Positions 35,418 to 45,380 of a stretch of DNA of 64,000 nt are shown here, piece by piece. The stretch lies in NCBI RefSeq assembly GCF_902859745.1, contig NZ_CADIJW010000016.1:1-64000 (forward strand). The letters are read 5' to 3'. Source of the stretch: Achromobacter dolens. Lineage in GTDB: Bacteria; Pseudomonadota; Gammaproteobacteria; Burkholderiales; Burkholderiaceae_B. The translations under genes were made by a program, and so were the position numbers. Position 1 is the stretch's first letter. Every line of letters starts with the position of its first letter. The notes beneath the pieces were generated by a model. It was not told the origin of the DNA. It saw only the letters and a list, made by a program, of their open reading frames with translations, and did no database searches.

Positions 35418-36485
35418 GTGATACGCATCGCCATAGACTGTATGGGCGGAGACTTCGGTCTGCCCGTCACGATTCCGGCTGCGATCGAGTTCGCCCGGCA
35501 ATTCCCGGATACCCGGCTATTGCTGGTCGGGCTTCCCGACGCCATCGAAGCGGCGCTCTCCGAGCACCGCGGCGTCGAGCGTGATCGTTTCGAGATCGTG
35601 GCGGCTTCCGAAGTCGTCACCATGGACGACCCGGTCGAGGTCGCCCTGCGCCGCAAAAAAGATTCCTCCATGCGCCTGGCCGCCCAGTCCGTCAAGGACG
35701 GGAACGCCGACGCCTGCATTTCCGCGGGCAACACCGGCGCGTGGATGGCCATTTCACGCTATGTGCTCAAGACGCTGGACGGCATCGACCGGCCCGCGAT
35801 CGCCACGTCCATTCCGAACCAGACGGGCCGCGCCACCACGGTGCTGGACCTTGGCGCGAATGTGGACTGCACGGCCGAACACCTGCTGCAATTCGCCATC
35901 ATGGGCGCCGCGCTATCGCAGGCGGTGGACCATCGCGACAACCCCACCGTGGGTTTGCTCAACATCGGCGAAGAGGTCATCAAGGGCAACGAGGTCGTCA
36001 AGGAAGCCGCCGAGCTGCTGCGCGCCAGTCCCCTGAACTTCTACGGCAACGTGGAAGGCAATGACATTTTCAAGGGCACGGTCGACGTCGTCGTCTGCGA
36101 TGGCTTCGTCGGCAATGTCGTGCTCAAGTCCGTGGAAGGCCTGGCCAAAATGCTGTCCAGCGTCATTCGCGAAGAGTTCAAACGCAACCTGATCACGCTG
36201 CTGGCCGGCGCCGTGGCCAAGCCGGTGCTGAACCGCTTGCGCAACCGCGTCGACAATCGCCGTTACAACGGCGCGGCGTTGCTGGGGCTGCGTGGCGTGG
36301 TCATCAAGAGCCACGGCTCGGCTGATGTCTACGCCTTCGGTTTCGCGCTGCAACGGGCGCGCGAAGCCGTCGTGAGTAAACTGCTGGAGCGCACCGCGCA
36401 GACGGTCGCGCAGCTCAACCAGCGCGTCCAGTCTGCCTCGAGTGCTCCGGCGCTCGAGCCGGGCGCGGCTGGAGACACCGCTTGA
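35418..36485 (+). CDS. plsX: phosphate acyltransferase PlsX
   Basis: 355 residues, GTG start at 35418 giving the family N-terminus [13 protein letters not shown]. Blocks [10 protein letters not shown] and [16 protein letters not shown] are characteristic. Converts acyl-ACP to acyl-phosphate for PlsY in phospholipid synthesis; peripheral membrane enzyme. The stop overlaps the fabH start (TGATG). Confidence 0.96.
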   Translation: MIRIAIDCMGGDFGLPVTIPAAIEFARQFPDTRLLLVGLPDAIEAALSEHRGVERDRFEIVAASEVVTMDDPVEVALRRKKDSSMRLAAQSVKDGNADACISAGNTGAWMAISRYVLKTLDGIDRPAIATSIPNQTGRATTVLDLGANVDCTAEHLLQFAIMGAALSQAVDHRDNPTVGLLNIGEEVIKGNEVVKEAAELLRASPLNFYGNVEGNDIFKGTVDVVVCDGFVGNVVLKSVEGLAKMLSSVIREEFKRNLITLLAGAVAKPVLNRLRNRVDNRRYNGAALLGLRGVVIKSHGSADVYAFGFALQRAREAVVSKLLERTAQTVAQLNQRVQSASSAPALEPGAAGDTA

Positions 36486-37471
36486 TGGATACCGCAATGA
36501 AATATTCCGTGATCGCGGGCACCGGCAGCTTCCTGCCGGAACGCGTGGTTTCGAATGACGCCCTGGCTGCGGAACTGGCGACGCGCGATATCGCCACCTC
36601 CGACGAGTGGATCGTCGAGCGCACGGGCATCCGCCAGCGCCACCTGGCCGAGCGTGGCGTCACCACCAGCCAGTTGGCGACCGAGGCCTCGCGCCGCGCG
36701 CTGGCCGACGCGGGTGTGGACGCCTCCGAGGTCGATCTGGTCGTGCTGGCCACCTCCACGCCCGATTTCGTGTTTCCCAGCACCGCCTGCCTGGTGCAGG
36801 CCAACTTGGGCGCCAAGGGCTCGGCGGCCTTCGACGTGCAGGCCGTGTGCAGCGGCTTCGTCTATGCCCTGACCACCGCCGACAGCTTCATCCGTGCCGG
36901 CCGCGCGCGTTGCGCCCTGGTGATCGGCGCCGAAGTGTTCTCGCGCATTCTCGACTGGAACGATCGCAGCACTTGCGTGCTGTTCGGCGACGGCGCGGGC
37001 GCCGTGGTGCTCAAGGCTTCCGACAAGCCTGGCATCCTGGCCGCCCAGTTGCATGCCGATGGCAGCCAGATGAAGATCCTCAGCGCCGCGGGCAACGTGG
37101 CTTATGGCGACGTCACCGGCGATCCGTTCCTGCGCATGGACGGCCAGGCCGTGTTCAAGCAGGCCGTCACGGTGCTGGACCGCTCCGCCCGCGACACCTG
37201 CGCCGAAGCCGGCGTCGACATCAGCGAAGTCGATTGGCTGGTGCCGCACCAGGCCAACGTCCGCATCCTCAATTTCCTGGCGCGCAAGCTTGCCGTGCCG
37301 GTCGAGAAGGTTGTCATCACCGTCGACAGCCATGCCAATACTTCCGCTGCCAGCGTGCCGTTGGCGCTTGACGCCGCGCGCCGCGATGGCCGCGTCAAGC
37401 CGGGCCAGCTCGTGCTGATGCAGGGCGTGGGCGGCGGATTCACCTGGGGTTCGGTACTGGCCCGCATGTAA
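36485..37471 (+). CDS. fabH: beta-ketoacyl-ACP synthase III
   Basis: 328 residues. Cys-His-Asn triad: [17 protein letters not shown] and HANTSAAS. Starts fatty acid synthesis by condensing acetyl-CoA with malonyl-ACP. ATG at 36485 overlaps the plsX stop; an ATG at 36497 (MKYSVIAG), nearer the usual E. coli start, is also possible. Confidence 0.96.
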   Translation: MDTAMKYSVIAGTGSFLPERVVSNDALAAELATRDIATSDEWIVERTGIRQRHLAERGVTTSQLATEASRRALADAGVDASEVDLVVLATSTPDFVFPSTACLVQANLGAKGSAAFDVQAVCSGFVYALTTADSFIRAGRARCALVIGAEVFSRILDWNDRSTCVLFGDGAGAVVLKASDKPGILAAQLHADGSQMKILSAAGNVAYGDVTGDPFLRMDGQAVFKQAVTVLDRSARDTCAEAGVDISEVDWLVPHQANVRILNFLARKLAVPVEKVVITVDSHANTSAASVPLALDAARRDGRVKPGQLVLMQGVGGGFTWGSVLARM

Positions 37472-37562
37472 GGGCGTGTCCGGCCGGGACGCGGACTGCC
37501 GCGCCCGCCCGGATGTCGCGCCCGACATTCCACAGACTCTGAATCACTCCACACGGTCGAAC

Positions 37563-38498
37563 ATGAAAATCGCTTTTGTCTTTCCTGGCCAGGGTTCGCA
37601 GGCAGTCGGCATGCTGGATGCCTGGGCCGATGTCGCTGCCGTGACCGATACCGTGGCGCGCGCCTCGCAGGCGCTGGGCCAGGACCTGGGCGCACTGATC
37701 GCGCAGGGTCCCATCGAGCAGCTCAACCTGACCACCAATACCCAACCCGCCATGCTGACGGCCGGTGTCGCGTTCTTCGCGGCCTGGCGCGCGGCGGGTG
37801 GCCGCAATCCCGACGTCGTCGCCGGCCATAGCCTGGGTGAATACGCCGCGCTGACCGCCGCGGGCTCGCTGGCCCTGGAAGATGCCGTGCGCCTGGTGCG
37901 CGTGCGCGCCGACGCCATGCAGGCCGCGGTGCCCGTCGGCACCGGCGCCATGGCTGCCATTCTCGGCCTGGACGATGATGCCGTGCGCGCCGCTTGCGCC
38001 GCGGCGGCCCAGGGCGAGGTGGTCGAGGCCGTCAACTTCAACGCGCCGGCGCAGGTCGTGATCGCCGGCCACAAGGGCGCGGTCGAGCGCGCCTGCGAGC
38101 AGGCCAAGGCCGCGGGCGCCAAGCGCGCGCTGCTGCTGCCGGTGTCCGCGCCGTTCCATTCCAGCCTGCTCAAACCTGCCGCCGATGTGCTGGCGGACGC
38201 GCTGGCTGCGGTCAACGTGGCGGCGCCGCAGATCCCGGTCATCAACAACGTCGATGTCGCCTCGCCGACGGAACCCGGGGCAATCCGGGATGCGCTGGTG
38301 CGCCAGGCATGGTATCCTGTGCGTTGGGTGGAAACACTGCGCGCCATGAAGGCGCAGGGCGTGACCCACGTCATCGAGTGCGGTCCCGGCAAGGTGCTGG
38401 CCGGCCTGACCAAACGCATCGACCCCGAGCTCACCGGCCTGGCCATCACGGATCCGGCCTCGCTTGAGGCCGCGCTGGCCGCGGTCAACGGAAATTAA
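37563..38498 (+). CDS. fabD: malonyl-CoA:ACP transacylase
   Basis: 311 residues. FPGQGSQ at the N-terminus, nucleophile serine in AGHSLGEYAAL, and His in VSAPFHSSLL. Loads malonyl onto ACP for FabH/FabF. Only 4 bp before fabG and 91 bp after fabH, all on one strand. Confidence 0.97.
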   Translation: MKIAFVFPGQGSQAVGMLDAWADVAAVTDTVARASQALGQDLGALIAQGPIEQLNLTTNTQPAMLTAGVAFFAAWRAAGGRNPDVVAGHSLGEYAALTAAGSLALEDAVRLVRVRADAMQAAVPVGTGAMAAILGLDDDAVRAACAAAAQGEVVEAVNFNAPAQVVIAGHKGAVERACEQAKAAGAKRALLLPVSAPFHSSLLKPAADVLADALAAVNVAAPQIPVINNVDVASPTEPGAIRDALVRQAWYPVRWVETLRAMKAQGVTHVIECGPGKVLAGLTKRIDPELTGLAITDPASLEAALAAVNGN

Positions 38499-38502
38499 GA
38501 CC

Positions 38503-39255
38503 ATGGAAAACACTTCGATCGAACTGCAGGGCAAGATCGCCCTGGTCACCGGCGCGACGCGCGGCATCGGCCGCGCCATCGCCCAGGAGCTGGCCGCCCG
38601 TGGCGCCGTGGTCGTCGGCACTGCCACTTCCGAATCCGGCGCTGCCGCCATCACCGAGGCGCTGGCGCCGTTCGGCGGCCGTGGCGTGGTGCTGGACGTG
38701 ACCAACGCCGAAGCCTGCGACGCGCTCATCGACGCGCTTGGCAAGGAAGGCGGCGGTCCGCACATCCTCGTCAATAATGCCGGCATCACCCGCGATACGC
38801 TGGCAATGCGCATGAAAGACGACGATTGGTCCGCGGTCATCGACACCAACCTGGCGTCGGTCTTTCGCCTGTCGCGCGCTGTGCTGCGCAATATGATGAA
38901 GGCCCGTTGGGGACGCATTATCAATGTCACCTCCGTGGTGGGCTCGAGCGGCAATGCCGGCCAGGCCAACTACGCTGCCGCCAAGGCCGGCGTCGCCGGC
39001 ATGTCGCGCGCGCTGGCGCGCGAGCTGGGCAGCCGCAACATCACCGTCAATTGCGTGGCCCCGGGTTTCATCGACACCGACATGACGCGCGCCCTGGGCG
39101 AGAGCCAGACCGCGGCGCTCCTGCAGCAGATTCCGCTGGGCCGACTGGGGTCGCCGACGGATATCGCCCATGCGGTGGCCTTTTTGTCCGGGCCGCAGGC
39201 GGGTTACATTACCGGCACCACCCTGCACGTCAACGGCGGGATGTACATGCAATAA
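38503..39255 (+). CDS. fabG: 3-oxoacyl-ACP reductase
   Basis: 250 residues, short-chain dehydrogenase. NADP loop TGATRGIGRAIA, catalytic Ser in VVGSSGNAG, and Tyr/Lys in NYAAAKAG. C-terminal TGTTLHVNGGMYM is the classic FabG ending. Reduces 3-oxoacyl-ACP in each elongation round. Confidence 0.97.
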   Translation: MENTSIELQGKIALVTGATRGIGRAIAQELAARGAVVVGTATSESGAAAITEALAPFGGRGVVLDVTNAEACDALIDALGKEGGGPHILVNNAGITRDTLAMRMKDDDWSAVIDTNLASVFRLSRAVLRNMMKARWGRIINVTSVVGSSGNAGQANYAAAKAGVAGMSRALARELGSRNITVNCVAPGFIDTDMTRALGESQTAALLQQIPLGRLGSPTDIAHAVAFLSGPQAGYITGTTLHVNGGMYMQ

Positions 39256-39411
39256 GTCACGAAACGCGCGGGCGGCCCAGGCCGCCGCGTCAGTGCCGGG
39301 GAACCGGTACGGCAACGCGCGGTTCATCCGGAAACGCCGCACACCGGTTTTCCTGCGCCCGGCGGGCGACAGATCAACGTGCGCGGTGTTATTTTTGTCA
39401 CGGCCTGGCGT

Positions 39412-39438
39412 TTGCAGTACTCTGCGCTTGGCTATAAT
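39412..39438 (+). promoter_or_regulatory. candidate acpP promoter
   Basis: A perfect -10 TATAAT (39433-39438) lies 30 bp before acpP, with TTGCAG (39412-39417) 15 nt upstream as a short-spaced -35. A separate strong promoter would suit the high demand for acyl carrier protein within the fab cluster. Confidence 0.6.
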
Positions 39439-39468
39439 TCGCGGGATTTTTCCCATTTGGAGATCTGC

Positions 39469-39708
39469 ATGGAAAGCATCGAACAGCGCGTCAAGAAGAT
39501 CGTCGCTGAACAACTTGGCGTGAACGAAGCCGAGATCAAGAACGAATCCTCCTTCCTTGACGACCTCGGTGCCGATTCGCTCGACATGGTCGAACTGGTC
39601 ATGGCGCTCGAAGACGAATTCGAGACCGAGATCCCCGACGAAGAGGCCGAAAAGATCACGACCGTGCAACAAGCGATTGATTACATCAATTCGAACGGTA
39701 AGCAGTAA
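39469..39708 (+). CDS. acpP: acyl carrier protein
   Basis: 79 residues, acidic. Phosphopantetheine serine in [16 protein letters not shown] ribosome site. Carries growing acyl chains for all Fab enzymes and PlsX. Between fabG and fabF as in many gammaproteobacteria and betaproteobacteria. Confidence 0.98.
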   Translation: MESIEQRVKKIVAEQLGVNEAEIKNESSFLDDLGADSLDMVELVMALEDEFETEIPDEEAEKITTVQQAIDYINSNGKQ

Positions 39709-39891
39709 GCTCAGCCTATATCCTTCCGGTTGCCCCACGTCCGGGGCCGGCCGGGAACCGGGGCGGTTTCAGGAATTTGCCGTGTGGTCCACGCGCGGGA
39801 AGGGCATTGACGCCCGACCCGCTATTGCGTGTGCCGCACGCGCAGTGCATCCCGAAAACCGCCTTTCTTTTGTCTGTTTGAGGAGTCATCC

Positions 39892-41121
39892 GTGAAGCGA
39901 CGTGTCGTCATCACTGGCCTTGGTATCGTTTCGCCTGTTGGCAACGACCTGACCACCGCTTGGGACAATATCGTCAACGGACGTTCTGGCATCAGCCGCA
40001 TCACCCGTTTCGATCCCTCGGCCATCACCACGCACATTGCCGGCGAAGTCAAGGACTTCGACGTCAGCACCTATATCTCGAGCAAAGAAGCCCGTCAGAT
40101 GGATACCTTCATCCATTACGGCGTGGCCGCCGGGATGCAGGCCTGGCGCGACAGCGGCCTGGAAGTCACCGAAGCCAACGCCGAACGCATCGGCGTGATC
40201 GTCGGCTCGGGTATCGGCGGTCTGCCGCGCATCGAGGAAACCCAGGTCGAATACATGGCCAAGGGTCCGCGCCGGATCTCGCCGTTCTTCGTGCCGGGTT
40301 CGCTGATCAACCTGATCTCCAGCCATCTGTCCATCGCCTTCGGCATGAAGGGCCCCAGCTACGCCGTCGTGTCCGCCTGCACCACGGGCCTGCACAGCAT
40401 CGGCGACGCGGCCCGCCTGATCGAGTACGGCGATGCCGACGTCATGCTGGCCGGCGGCGCCGAGTCGACCGTGTCGCCGCTGGGCATTGGCGGCTTTGCC
40501 GCGATGCGCGCGCTGTCGACCCGCAACGATGATCCTCAGACGGCTTCGCGTCCCTGGGATCGCGACCGCGACGGCTTCGTGCTGGGCGAGGGCGCTGGCG
40601 TGCTGGTGCTGGAAGAATACGAACACGCCAAGAAGCGCGGCGCGCGCATCTATGGCGAGTTCGCCGGCTACGGCATGAGCTCGGACGCGCATCACATCAC
40701 GGCTCCCGACAAGGACGGCCCGCGCCGCGGCATTCTCAACGCGCTGCGCAACGGCGGCCTGAACCTGGAAGACGTCCAGTACGTCAACGCGCACGGCACC
40801 TCGACGCCCCTGGGCGACAAGAACGAGAGCGACGCGTTGAAGCTGGCGTTCGGCGACCACGCCAAGAAGCTGGTGGTGAACTCGACCAAGTCCATGACCG
40901 GCCACCTGCTGGGCGCGGCCGGCGGCATCGAGGCGGTGTTTACGACCCTGGCGGTCTACAACCAGGTCTCGCCCCCGACCATCAACATCTTCAACCAGGA
41001 TCCCGAATGCGACCTGGACTACTGCGCCAACGAGGCGCGGCAGATGAAGATCGACGTCGGCCTGTCCAACTCGTTCGGCTTCGGCGGCACCAACGGCTCG
41101 ATGGCCGTTCGCCGGGTCTGA
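39892..41121 (+). CDS. fabF: beta-ketoacyl-ACP synthase II
   Basis: 409 residues, GTG start at 39892 with GAGGAG 7 nt upstream. Cys in VVSACTTGLHS and the two histidines in NAHGTSTPLGD and SMTGHLLGAAGG form the condensing-enzyme active site. Elongates acyl-ACP and controls unsaturated chain length with temperature in E. coli. Confidence 0.97.
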   Translation: MKRRVVITGLGIVSPVGNDLTTAWDNIVNGRSGISRITRFDPSAITTHIAGEVKDFDVSTYISSKEARQMDTFIHYGVAAGMQAWRDSGLEVTEANAERIGVIVGSGIGGLPRIEETQVEYMAKGPRRISPFFVPGSLINLISSHLSIAFGMKGPSYAVVSACTTGLHSIGDAARLIEYGDADVMLAGGAESTVSPLGIGGFAAMRALSTRNDDPQTASRPWDRDRDGFVLGEGAGVLVLEEYEHAKKRGARIYGEFAGYGMSSDAHHITAPDKDGPRRGILNALRNGGLNLEDVQYVNAHGTSTPLGDKNESDALKLAFGDHAKKLVVNSTKSMTGHLLGAAGGIEAVFTTLAVYNQVSPPTINIFNQDPECDLDYCANEARQMKIDVGLSNSFGFGGTNGSMAVRRV

Positions 41122-41122
41122 T

Positions 41123-41617
41123 TTGGAAGGCCCGGGCCAGGGGCGCTGGACTTATCGCGTGCCCGTCCTGCGGCCACGCGGCGTCTTGGCGCTGCCGGGT
41201 CTGGGGCTGGTGGCCGCGGTTGCCAGTCTCGTCGCCGCCGCCTCGTGGCACGGCAACGCCTGGACGGCCGCCGCCGTGTTGATGTCATTGGCGCTGGCGG
41301 CAGGGCTGTTACACTCGAGCCGTCGGAGCCTGTCCCCGGTATCGGCCCTGCGTACCGCGGCCGGTGGCGGCCGCTGGCAGGTGCGCCTGCCGGGCGGCTG
41401 GCGGGATGCGGTGCTGGTACAACAGCGCCGCGGACCTGCTTGGCTTTCGCTCACCCTGCAGCCTTTGCCCCCCGGGAGTATGGCCTTTAACGACCAAAAT
41501 GTAACTTTCACCGTCTGGCAACCGACGTTGCGACCCGACGACTGGCGGCGGCTGTGCCTGCTGGCCGGCGCGGCGCGGCAGACGTCCCGGACGGTCCGCC
41601 TGCGGGAGGCTACATGA
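41123..41617 (+). CDS. small two-span membrane protein upstream of rpoE (YgfX-like)
   Basis: 164 residues, TTG start at 41123, two bases after fabF; a GTG at 41159 would shorten it. Two adjacent hydrophobic helices (LPGLGLVAAVASLVAAASW and TAAAVLMSLALAAGLL), then a soluble basic domain with W-x-V-x-LPGGW-R and a C-terminal LRPDDWRRLCLLAG. This plan resembles the YgfX/CptA family, but similarity is weak. It overlaps rpoE by 4 bp, so its output is coupled to the sigma factor. Function unknown. Confidence 0.7.
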   Translation: MEGPGQGRWTYRVPVLRPRGVLALPGLGLVAAVASLVAAASWHGNAWTAAAVLMSLALAAGLLHSSRRSLSPVSALRTAAGGGRWQVRLPGGWRDAVLVQQRRGPAWLSLTLQPLPPGSMAFNDQNVTFTVWQPTLRPDDWRRLCLLAGAARQTSRTVRLREAT

Positions 41618-42213
41618 GCGAGCGCGAAGTCGACGCCGAGCTTGTCGCGCGCGTCCAGCGGGGCGACAAGAAGGCCTTCGACCTGCTGGTGCTCAAGTAC
41701 CAGCGCAAGATTCTCCGTCTGCTGGCCCGCATGATCCGCGACCCCGCCGAGATCGAGGATGTGGCCCAGGAAGCGTTCATCAAGGCCTACCGGGCCTTGC
41801 CCCAATTCCGGGGCGAGAGCGCGTTCTACACCTGGTTGTATCGTATCGCCATCAATACGGCCCGAAATTGGCTCGCCTCCCAGGGCAGGCGGCCGAGCGC
41901 GCCCAATGCGATAGAAACGGAAGACGGTGAAACTTTTAACGAAACCGACAACCTAACCGATATAAGCACGCCGGAGTCGATGGTTGCCAGCCGCGAGATC
42001 GCCGAGACGGTGAACGCGGCTATCGAGGAGTTGCCCGAGGAATTGCGCACCGCAATCGTCCTGCGTGAAATCGAAGGTATGAGTTACGAAGACATCGCCC
42101 AGAGCATGGACTGCCCCATTGGTACGGTGCGCTCCCGCATTTTCCGTGCGCGGGAAGCCATTGCGACCAAGTTGCGTCCCTTGCTTGGCACCGATGTCGA
42201 GCGTCGCTGGTAA
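41614..42213 (+). CDS. rpoE: RNA polymerase sigma factor RpoE (sigma-E/AlgU)
   Basis: 199 residues. Region 2 spans LVARVQRGDKKAFDLLVLKY to RGESAFYTWLYRIAINTARN; region 4 includes LREIEGMSYEDIAQSMDCPIGTVRSRIFRARE. ECF group close to E. coli RpoE / Pseudomonas AlgU. Directs the envelope-stress regulon and is held by RseA. GGGAGG ribosome site and ATGA overlap with the upstream gene fix the start. Confidence 0.97.
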   Translation: MSEREVDAELVARVQRGDKKAFDLLVLKYQRKILRLLARMIRDPAEIEDVAQEAFIKAYRALPQFRGESAFYTWLYRIAINTARNWLASQGRRPSAPNAIETEDGETFNETDNLTDISTPESMVASREIAETVNAAIEELPEELRTAIVLREIEGMSYEDIAQSMDCPIGTVRSRIFRAREAIATKLRPLLGTDVERRW

Positions 42214-42225
42214 GGAGTGGCAGTC

Positions 42226-42735
42226 ATGCAGACTACAGCAGCCAAGTCCGTCGTTTCTTCGGATGCCGCCTGGGAGGAATCCGTTTCCGCCTGGATGGAC
42301 GGTGAAGAAACCGACGATATTCTCCCCGGCCTGTTGACCCGCGAAGGGCGACAGACCTGGGATACCTATCATCTGATCGGTGATGCCCTGCGCAACAGCG
42401 ACCTGGCGCTGACGCCCAGCGCGAACTTCCACGCCCGCCTGTCGCGGGCGCTGGATGCCGAACTGCCGATCGTGGCGGCGCCTCGGCGCCGCTCGCCGCT
42501 GCGCATGGGGCTGTCGGGCCTGGCGGTGGCGGCCGCGGTTGCCACGGTGGCCTGGGTCGCCCAGCCCTACCTGGCGGGCGGTTCCTCCGGCACCGAGACG
42601 CGCGTGCTGGCCGACGCCAGCGTCAGCGGCAGCGCCGATACGTCGGGCCTGAGCGACTACCTGGAGGCCCATCGCCAGATGGCCGGCCCCAGCGCGGTGC
42701 GTCAGGTGTCGTTCGACGTCGGGGCGGGGCGCTGA
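42226..42735 (+). CDS. rseA: anti-sigma-E factor RseA
   Basis: 169 residues. The N-terminal cytoplasmic sigma-binding domain starts at WEESVSAWMDGEETDDIL. A single membrane helix lies near residues 90-110 (LSGLAVAAAVATVAWVA) and a short periplasmic tail follows. Start at 42226 chosen for AAGGAG 8 nt upstream. Sequesters RpoE until cleaved by envelope proteases. Confidence 0.93.
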   Translation: MQTTAAKSVVSSDAAWEESVSAWMDGEETDDILPGLLTREGRQTWDTYHLIGDALRNSDLALTPSANFHARLSRALDAELPIVAAPRRRSPLRMGLSGLAVAAAVATVAWVAQPYLAGGSSGTETRVLADASVSGSADTSGLSDYLEAHRQMAGPSAVRQVSFDVGAGR

Positions 42736-43811
42736 TGGCCCTGGTGCTTCCGACCCGTTGGCCGGCGCTGGGACGGGCTGCCTCGTGGCAGGCTCACCGC
42801 GCCGGCTGGTTCGCCGCTACGCTCCTGACCGCATTCCTGGCCGCGCATGACCCCGCGCGCGCCGCCGACACCGCGCCCGCCCCGCAGGGCGATGACGTGG
42901 TCCAGTTGCTCTCCCGCATCCAGCAGGCCGCGCGCAAGCAGGACTACGCCGGCGTGTTCATGTATCAGCAGGGCGAGATGATCCAGTCCTCGCGCCTGGT
43001 GCACGTCCTGGACGGCACCGGCGAGCGCGAGCGTCTCGAGATCCTGGACGGGCAGCCGCGCGAATACTTGCGGCACAACGAAGATGTGCAGTGCCTGATC
43101 CCCGAGCGCAAGACGGTTTTGATCGAGCGTCGCCGCGGCGATCGCTTTCCCGGCCTGTTGCTGGGCGATCCGGCCAACCTGACCGACCACTACAAGATCC
43201 GCACCGAATCGGCGCTGCATCGCGTTGCCGGGCGCGAATGCCGCCTGATCACTATCGAGCCGCTGGACAAGTTGCGCTATGGCTATCGCCTCTGTGCCGA
43301 CGTCGAGACCAATCTGCTGTTGAAGGCCCAGACCCTCAACGCCGCCCGCGGCGTGGTCGAGCAGGTGTCGTTCACTTCGCTGCGCCTGGGCGCCGAGGTC
43401 GATCCCAAATCGCTGTCGTCGCGATGGAACACGCGCGACTGGAAGGTGCTCGAGCCCTCCATGAAGACGGTCGACCTGGGCGCCCTGGGATGGCGCATTC
43501 CGGCGCCCAAGGGGTTCACAGTCGTCATGCAGGTGGCGCGCTCGATGGGGCGCGGCGCGACGGTCAATCAGATGGTGCTGTCCGATGGCCTGGCGGCCAT
43601 CTCGGTGTTCATCGAACCCTACGACAGCCAGCGCGGCCATCATCCGCCCCCTGGCGCGGCGCAGCGTGGATCGATTACCGTCTATGGCACGCGCATCGCC
43701 GATTATTGGCTGACGGCCGTGGGCGAAGTGCCCGTGGCGACGCTGGAACAATTGGCGCAAGCGACAGAATACGTACCCGTGGCGAACGCTCCGGCGGCCG
43801 GCTCCAAGTAA
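42735..43811 (+). CDS. rseB: sigma-E regulatory protein RseB/MucB
   Basis: 358 residues, exported (signal region WFAATLLTAFLAAHDPARA-AD). MucB/RseB two-domain lipoprotein-sensor fold: YAGVFMYQQGEMIQSSRLVH in the N-terminal domain and LGWRIPAPKGF in the C-terminal domain. Binds RseA in the periplasm and shields it from proteolysis until mislocalised lipids or LPS displace it. Start overlaps the rseA stop (TGATG). Confidence 0.94.
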   Translation: MALVLPTRWPALGRAASWQAHRAGWFAATLLTAFLAAHDPARAADTAPAPQGDDVVQLLSRIQQAARKQDYAGVFMYQQGEMIQSSRLVHVLDGTGERERLEILDGQPREYLRHNEDVQCLIPERKTVLIERRRGDRFPGLLLGDPANLTDHYKIRTESALHRVAGRECRLITIEPLDKLRYGYRLCADVETNLLLKAQTLNAARGVVEQVSFTSLRLGAEVDPKSLSSRWNTRDWKVLEPSMKTVDLGALGWRIPAPKGFTVVMQVARSMGRGATVNQMVLSDGLAAISVFIEPYDSQRGHHPPPGAAQRGSITVYGTRIADYWLTAVGEVPVATLEQLAQATEYVPVANAPAAGSK

Positions 43812-43851
43812 TGGGCGGCCTCTGCGGCAAGAAGTGATTTCGGAGCAATCT

Positions 43852-45345
43852 ATGAAAGCAATGATGGTGTCGAACCCCGGCCTGCGCCGCTTCCTGGCGG
43901 CCGCGACGGCGGGGCTCCTGATGTCGGCCGCCTTCGCGCCCGCCTCGCAGGCGCAGACCGCTGCGGCCGAAACGCCCACCCCGACGGTGGCGTTGCCTGA
44001 CTTCACCGGCATCATTGAAAAAGCCGACCCGGCGGTCGTCAACATCCGCACCACCGCCACCGTGCCGATCCGTGGCGTCGGCCCTGGCGGCAACGATCCG
44101 GCGGAGCTGTTCCGCTGGTTCTTCGGCCCGGATTTCCAGCCGCCGGGCCAGCAGTCGCCCAATCCGCGCCAGCGTCCGCAGCCGCAGCAGCCTGAGGAGC
44201 GCACCGTGCCGCGCGGCGTGGGCTCGGGCTTCTTCATCTCCGAAGACGGCTACATCATGACCAACAATCACGTGGTCAGCGATGCAACCGACATCTACGT
44301 CACCCTGACCGACGGCCGCGAATTCAAGGCCAAGGTCATCGGCACCGACGAGCGCACCGACGTGGCGCTGATCAAGATCGAGGCCAAGGACATGACGCCG
44401 CTGGTGATCGGCGATCCCAAGAAACTGAAGAAGGGCCAGTGGGTGCTGGCGATCGGCTCGCCGTTCGGCCTGGATTCCACCGTGACTTCGGGCATCGTCA
44501 GCGCGATCGGCCGCGATACCGGCGAATACCTGCCGTTCATCCAGACGGACGTGGCGGTCAACCCGGGCAACTCGGGCGGCCCGCTGATCAACCTGGCGGG
44601 CGAGGTCGTGGGCATCAATTCCCAGATCATCTCGCGTAGCGGCGGTTTCATGGGCATTTCGCTGGCCATCCCGATCGATGAAGCGATGCGGGTGGTGGAC
44701 CAGCTGCGTGCCACCGGCAAGGTCACGCGCGGCCGCGTCGGCGTGCAGATCGGCGAAGTCGGCAAGGACGTGGCCGAGGCCATCGGCCTGCCCAAGGCCG
44801 AGGGCGCGCTGGTCAGCAGCGTCGAAGTGGACGGCCCGGCCGAACAGGCCGGCGTGCAGCCGGGCGACGTGATCCTGACCTTCAACAAGGAACCGATCAA
44901 GCGCTGGTCCGATCTGCCGCGTATCGTTGGCGAAACCAAACCCGGCACGCGCGCCGACATGGAAGTGTGGCGCAAGGGCAAGAAGATGACCCTGTCGGTC
45001 AAGGTCGGCGAGATTCCGGTCGACAAGGCCGCCCCGGGCAAGAAGGGCGCGCCGCCCGCGCCGGAAGTGACCAACGCGCTGGGCCTGGGCGTGATCGACG
45101 TGCCCGCCGACGTTCAGAAGAAGCTGCGCATCAAGGGCGGGGTGCAGGTCAAGGTCGCCGAAGGCGCGGCAGCCAAGGCCGGCCTGCAGGAAGGCGACAT
45201 TGTGTTGGCCCTGAACGACACCGACGTCACCGGCGCCAAGCAGTTCGCCGAGCTGGTCGGCAAGCTGGACAAGGGCCGCGCGGTCGGCCTGCTGGTGCGT
45301 CGCGGCGAGCAGACCCAGTGGGTGGCGGTGCCCGCAAGCAAATAA
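43852..45345 (+). CDS. mucD: periplasmic serine protease MucD/DegP
   Basis: 497 residues. Signal peptide (LRRFLAAATAGLLMSAAFAPASQA). Trypsin-like triad: His in TNNHVVSD (about 138), Asp in DERTDVALIK, Ser in NPGNSGGPL (about 240), followed by two PDZ domains. Proline/glutamine-rich LA-type insert near residues 95-120. Degrades misfolded envelope proteins; encoded directly after the sigma-E regulators as in Pseudomonas. CGGAG 6 nt before the ATG at 43852. Confidence 0.95.
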   Translation: MKAMMVSNPGLRRFLAAATAGLLMSAAFAPASQAQTAAAETPTPTVALPDFTGIIEKADPAVVNIRTTATVPIRGVGPGGNDPAELFRWFFGPDFQPPGQQSPNPRQRPQPQQPEERTVPRGVGSGFFISEDGYIMTNNHVVSDATDIYVTLTDGREFKAKVIGTDERTDVALIKIEAKDMTPLVIGDPKKLKKGQWVLAIGSPFGLDSTVTSGIVSAIGRDTGEYLPFIQTDVAVNPGNSGGPLINLAGEVVGINSQIISRSGGFMGISLAIPIDEAMRVVDQLRATGKVTRGRVGVQIGEVGKDVAEAIGLPKAEGALVSSVEVDGPAEQAGVQPGDVILTFNKEPIKRWSDLPRIVGETKPGTRADMEVWRKGKKMTLSVKVGEIPVDKAAPGKKGAPPAPEVTNALGLGVIDVPADVQKKLRIKGGVQVKVAEGAAAKAGLQEGDIVLALNDTDVTGAKQFAELVGKLDKGRAVGLLVRRGEQTQWVAVPASK

Positions 45346-45380
45346 GGCGCAAGACCGGCTAAAATGGCTGGTTGCCGCAA

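Noticed and set aside
39395-39438. TTGTCA at 39395-39400 as the -35 of the acpP promoter
   Set aside because: It is 32 bp from TATAAT, too far for a sigma-70 promoter; TTGCAG at 39412 is closer though still short-spaced.
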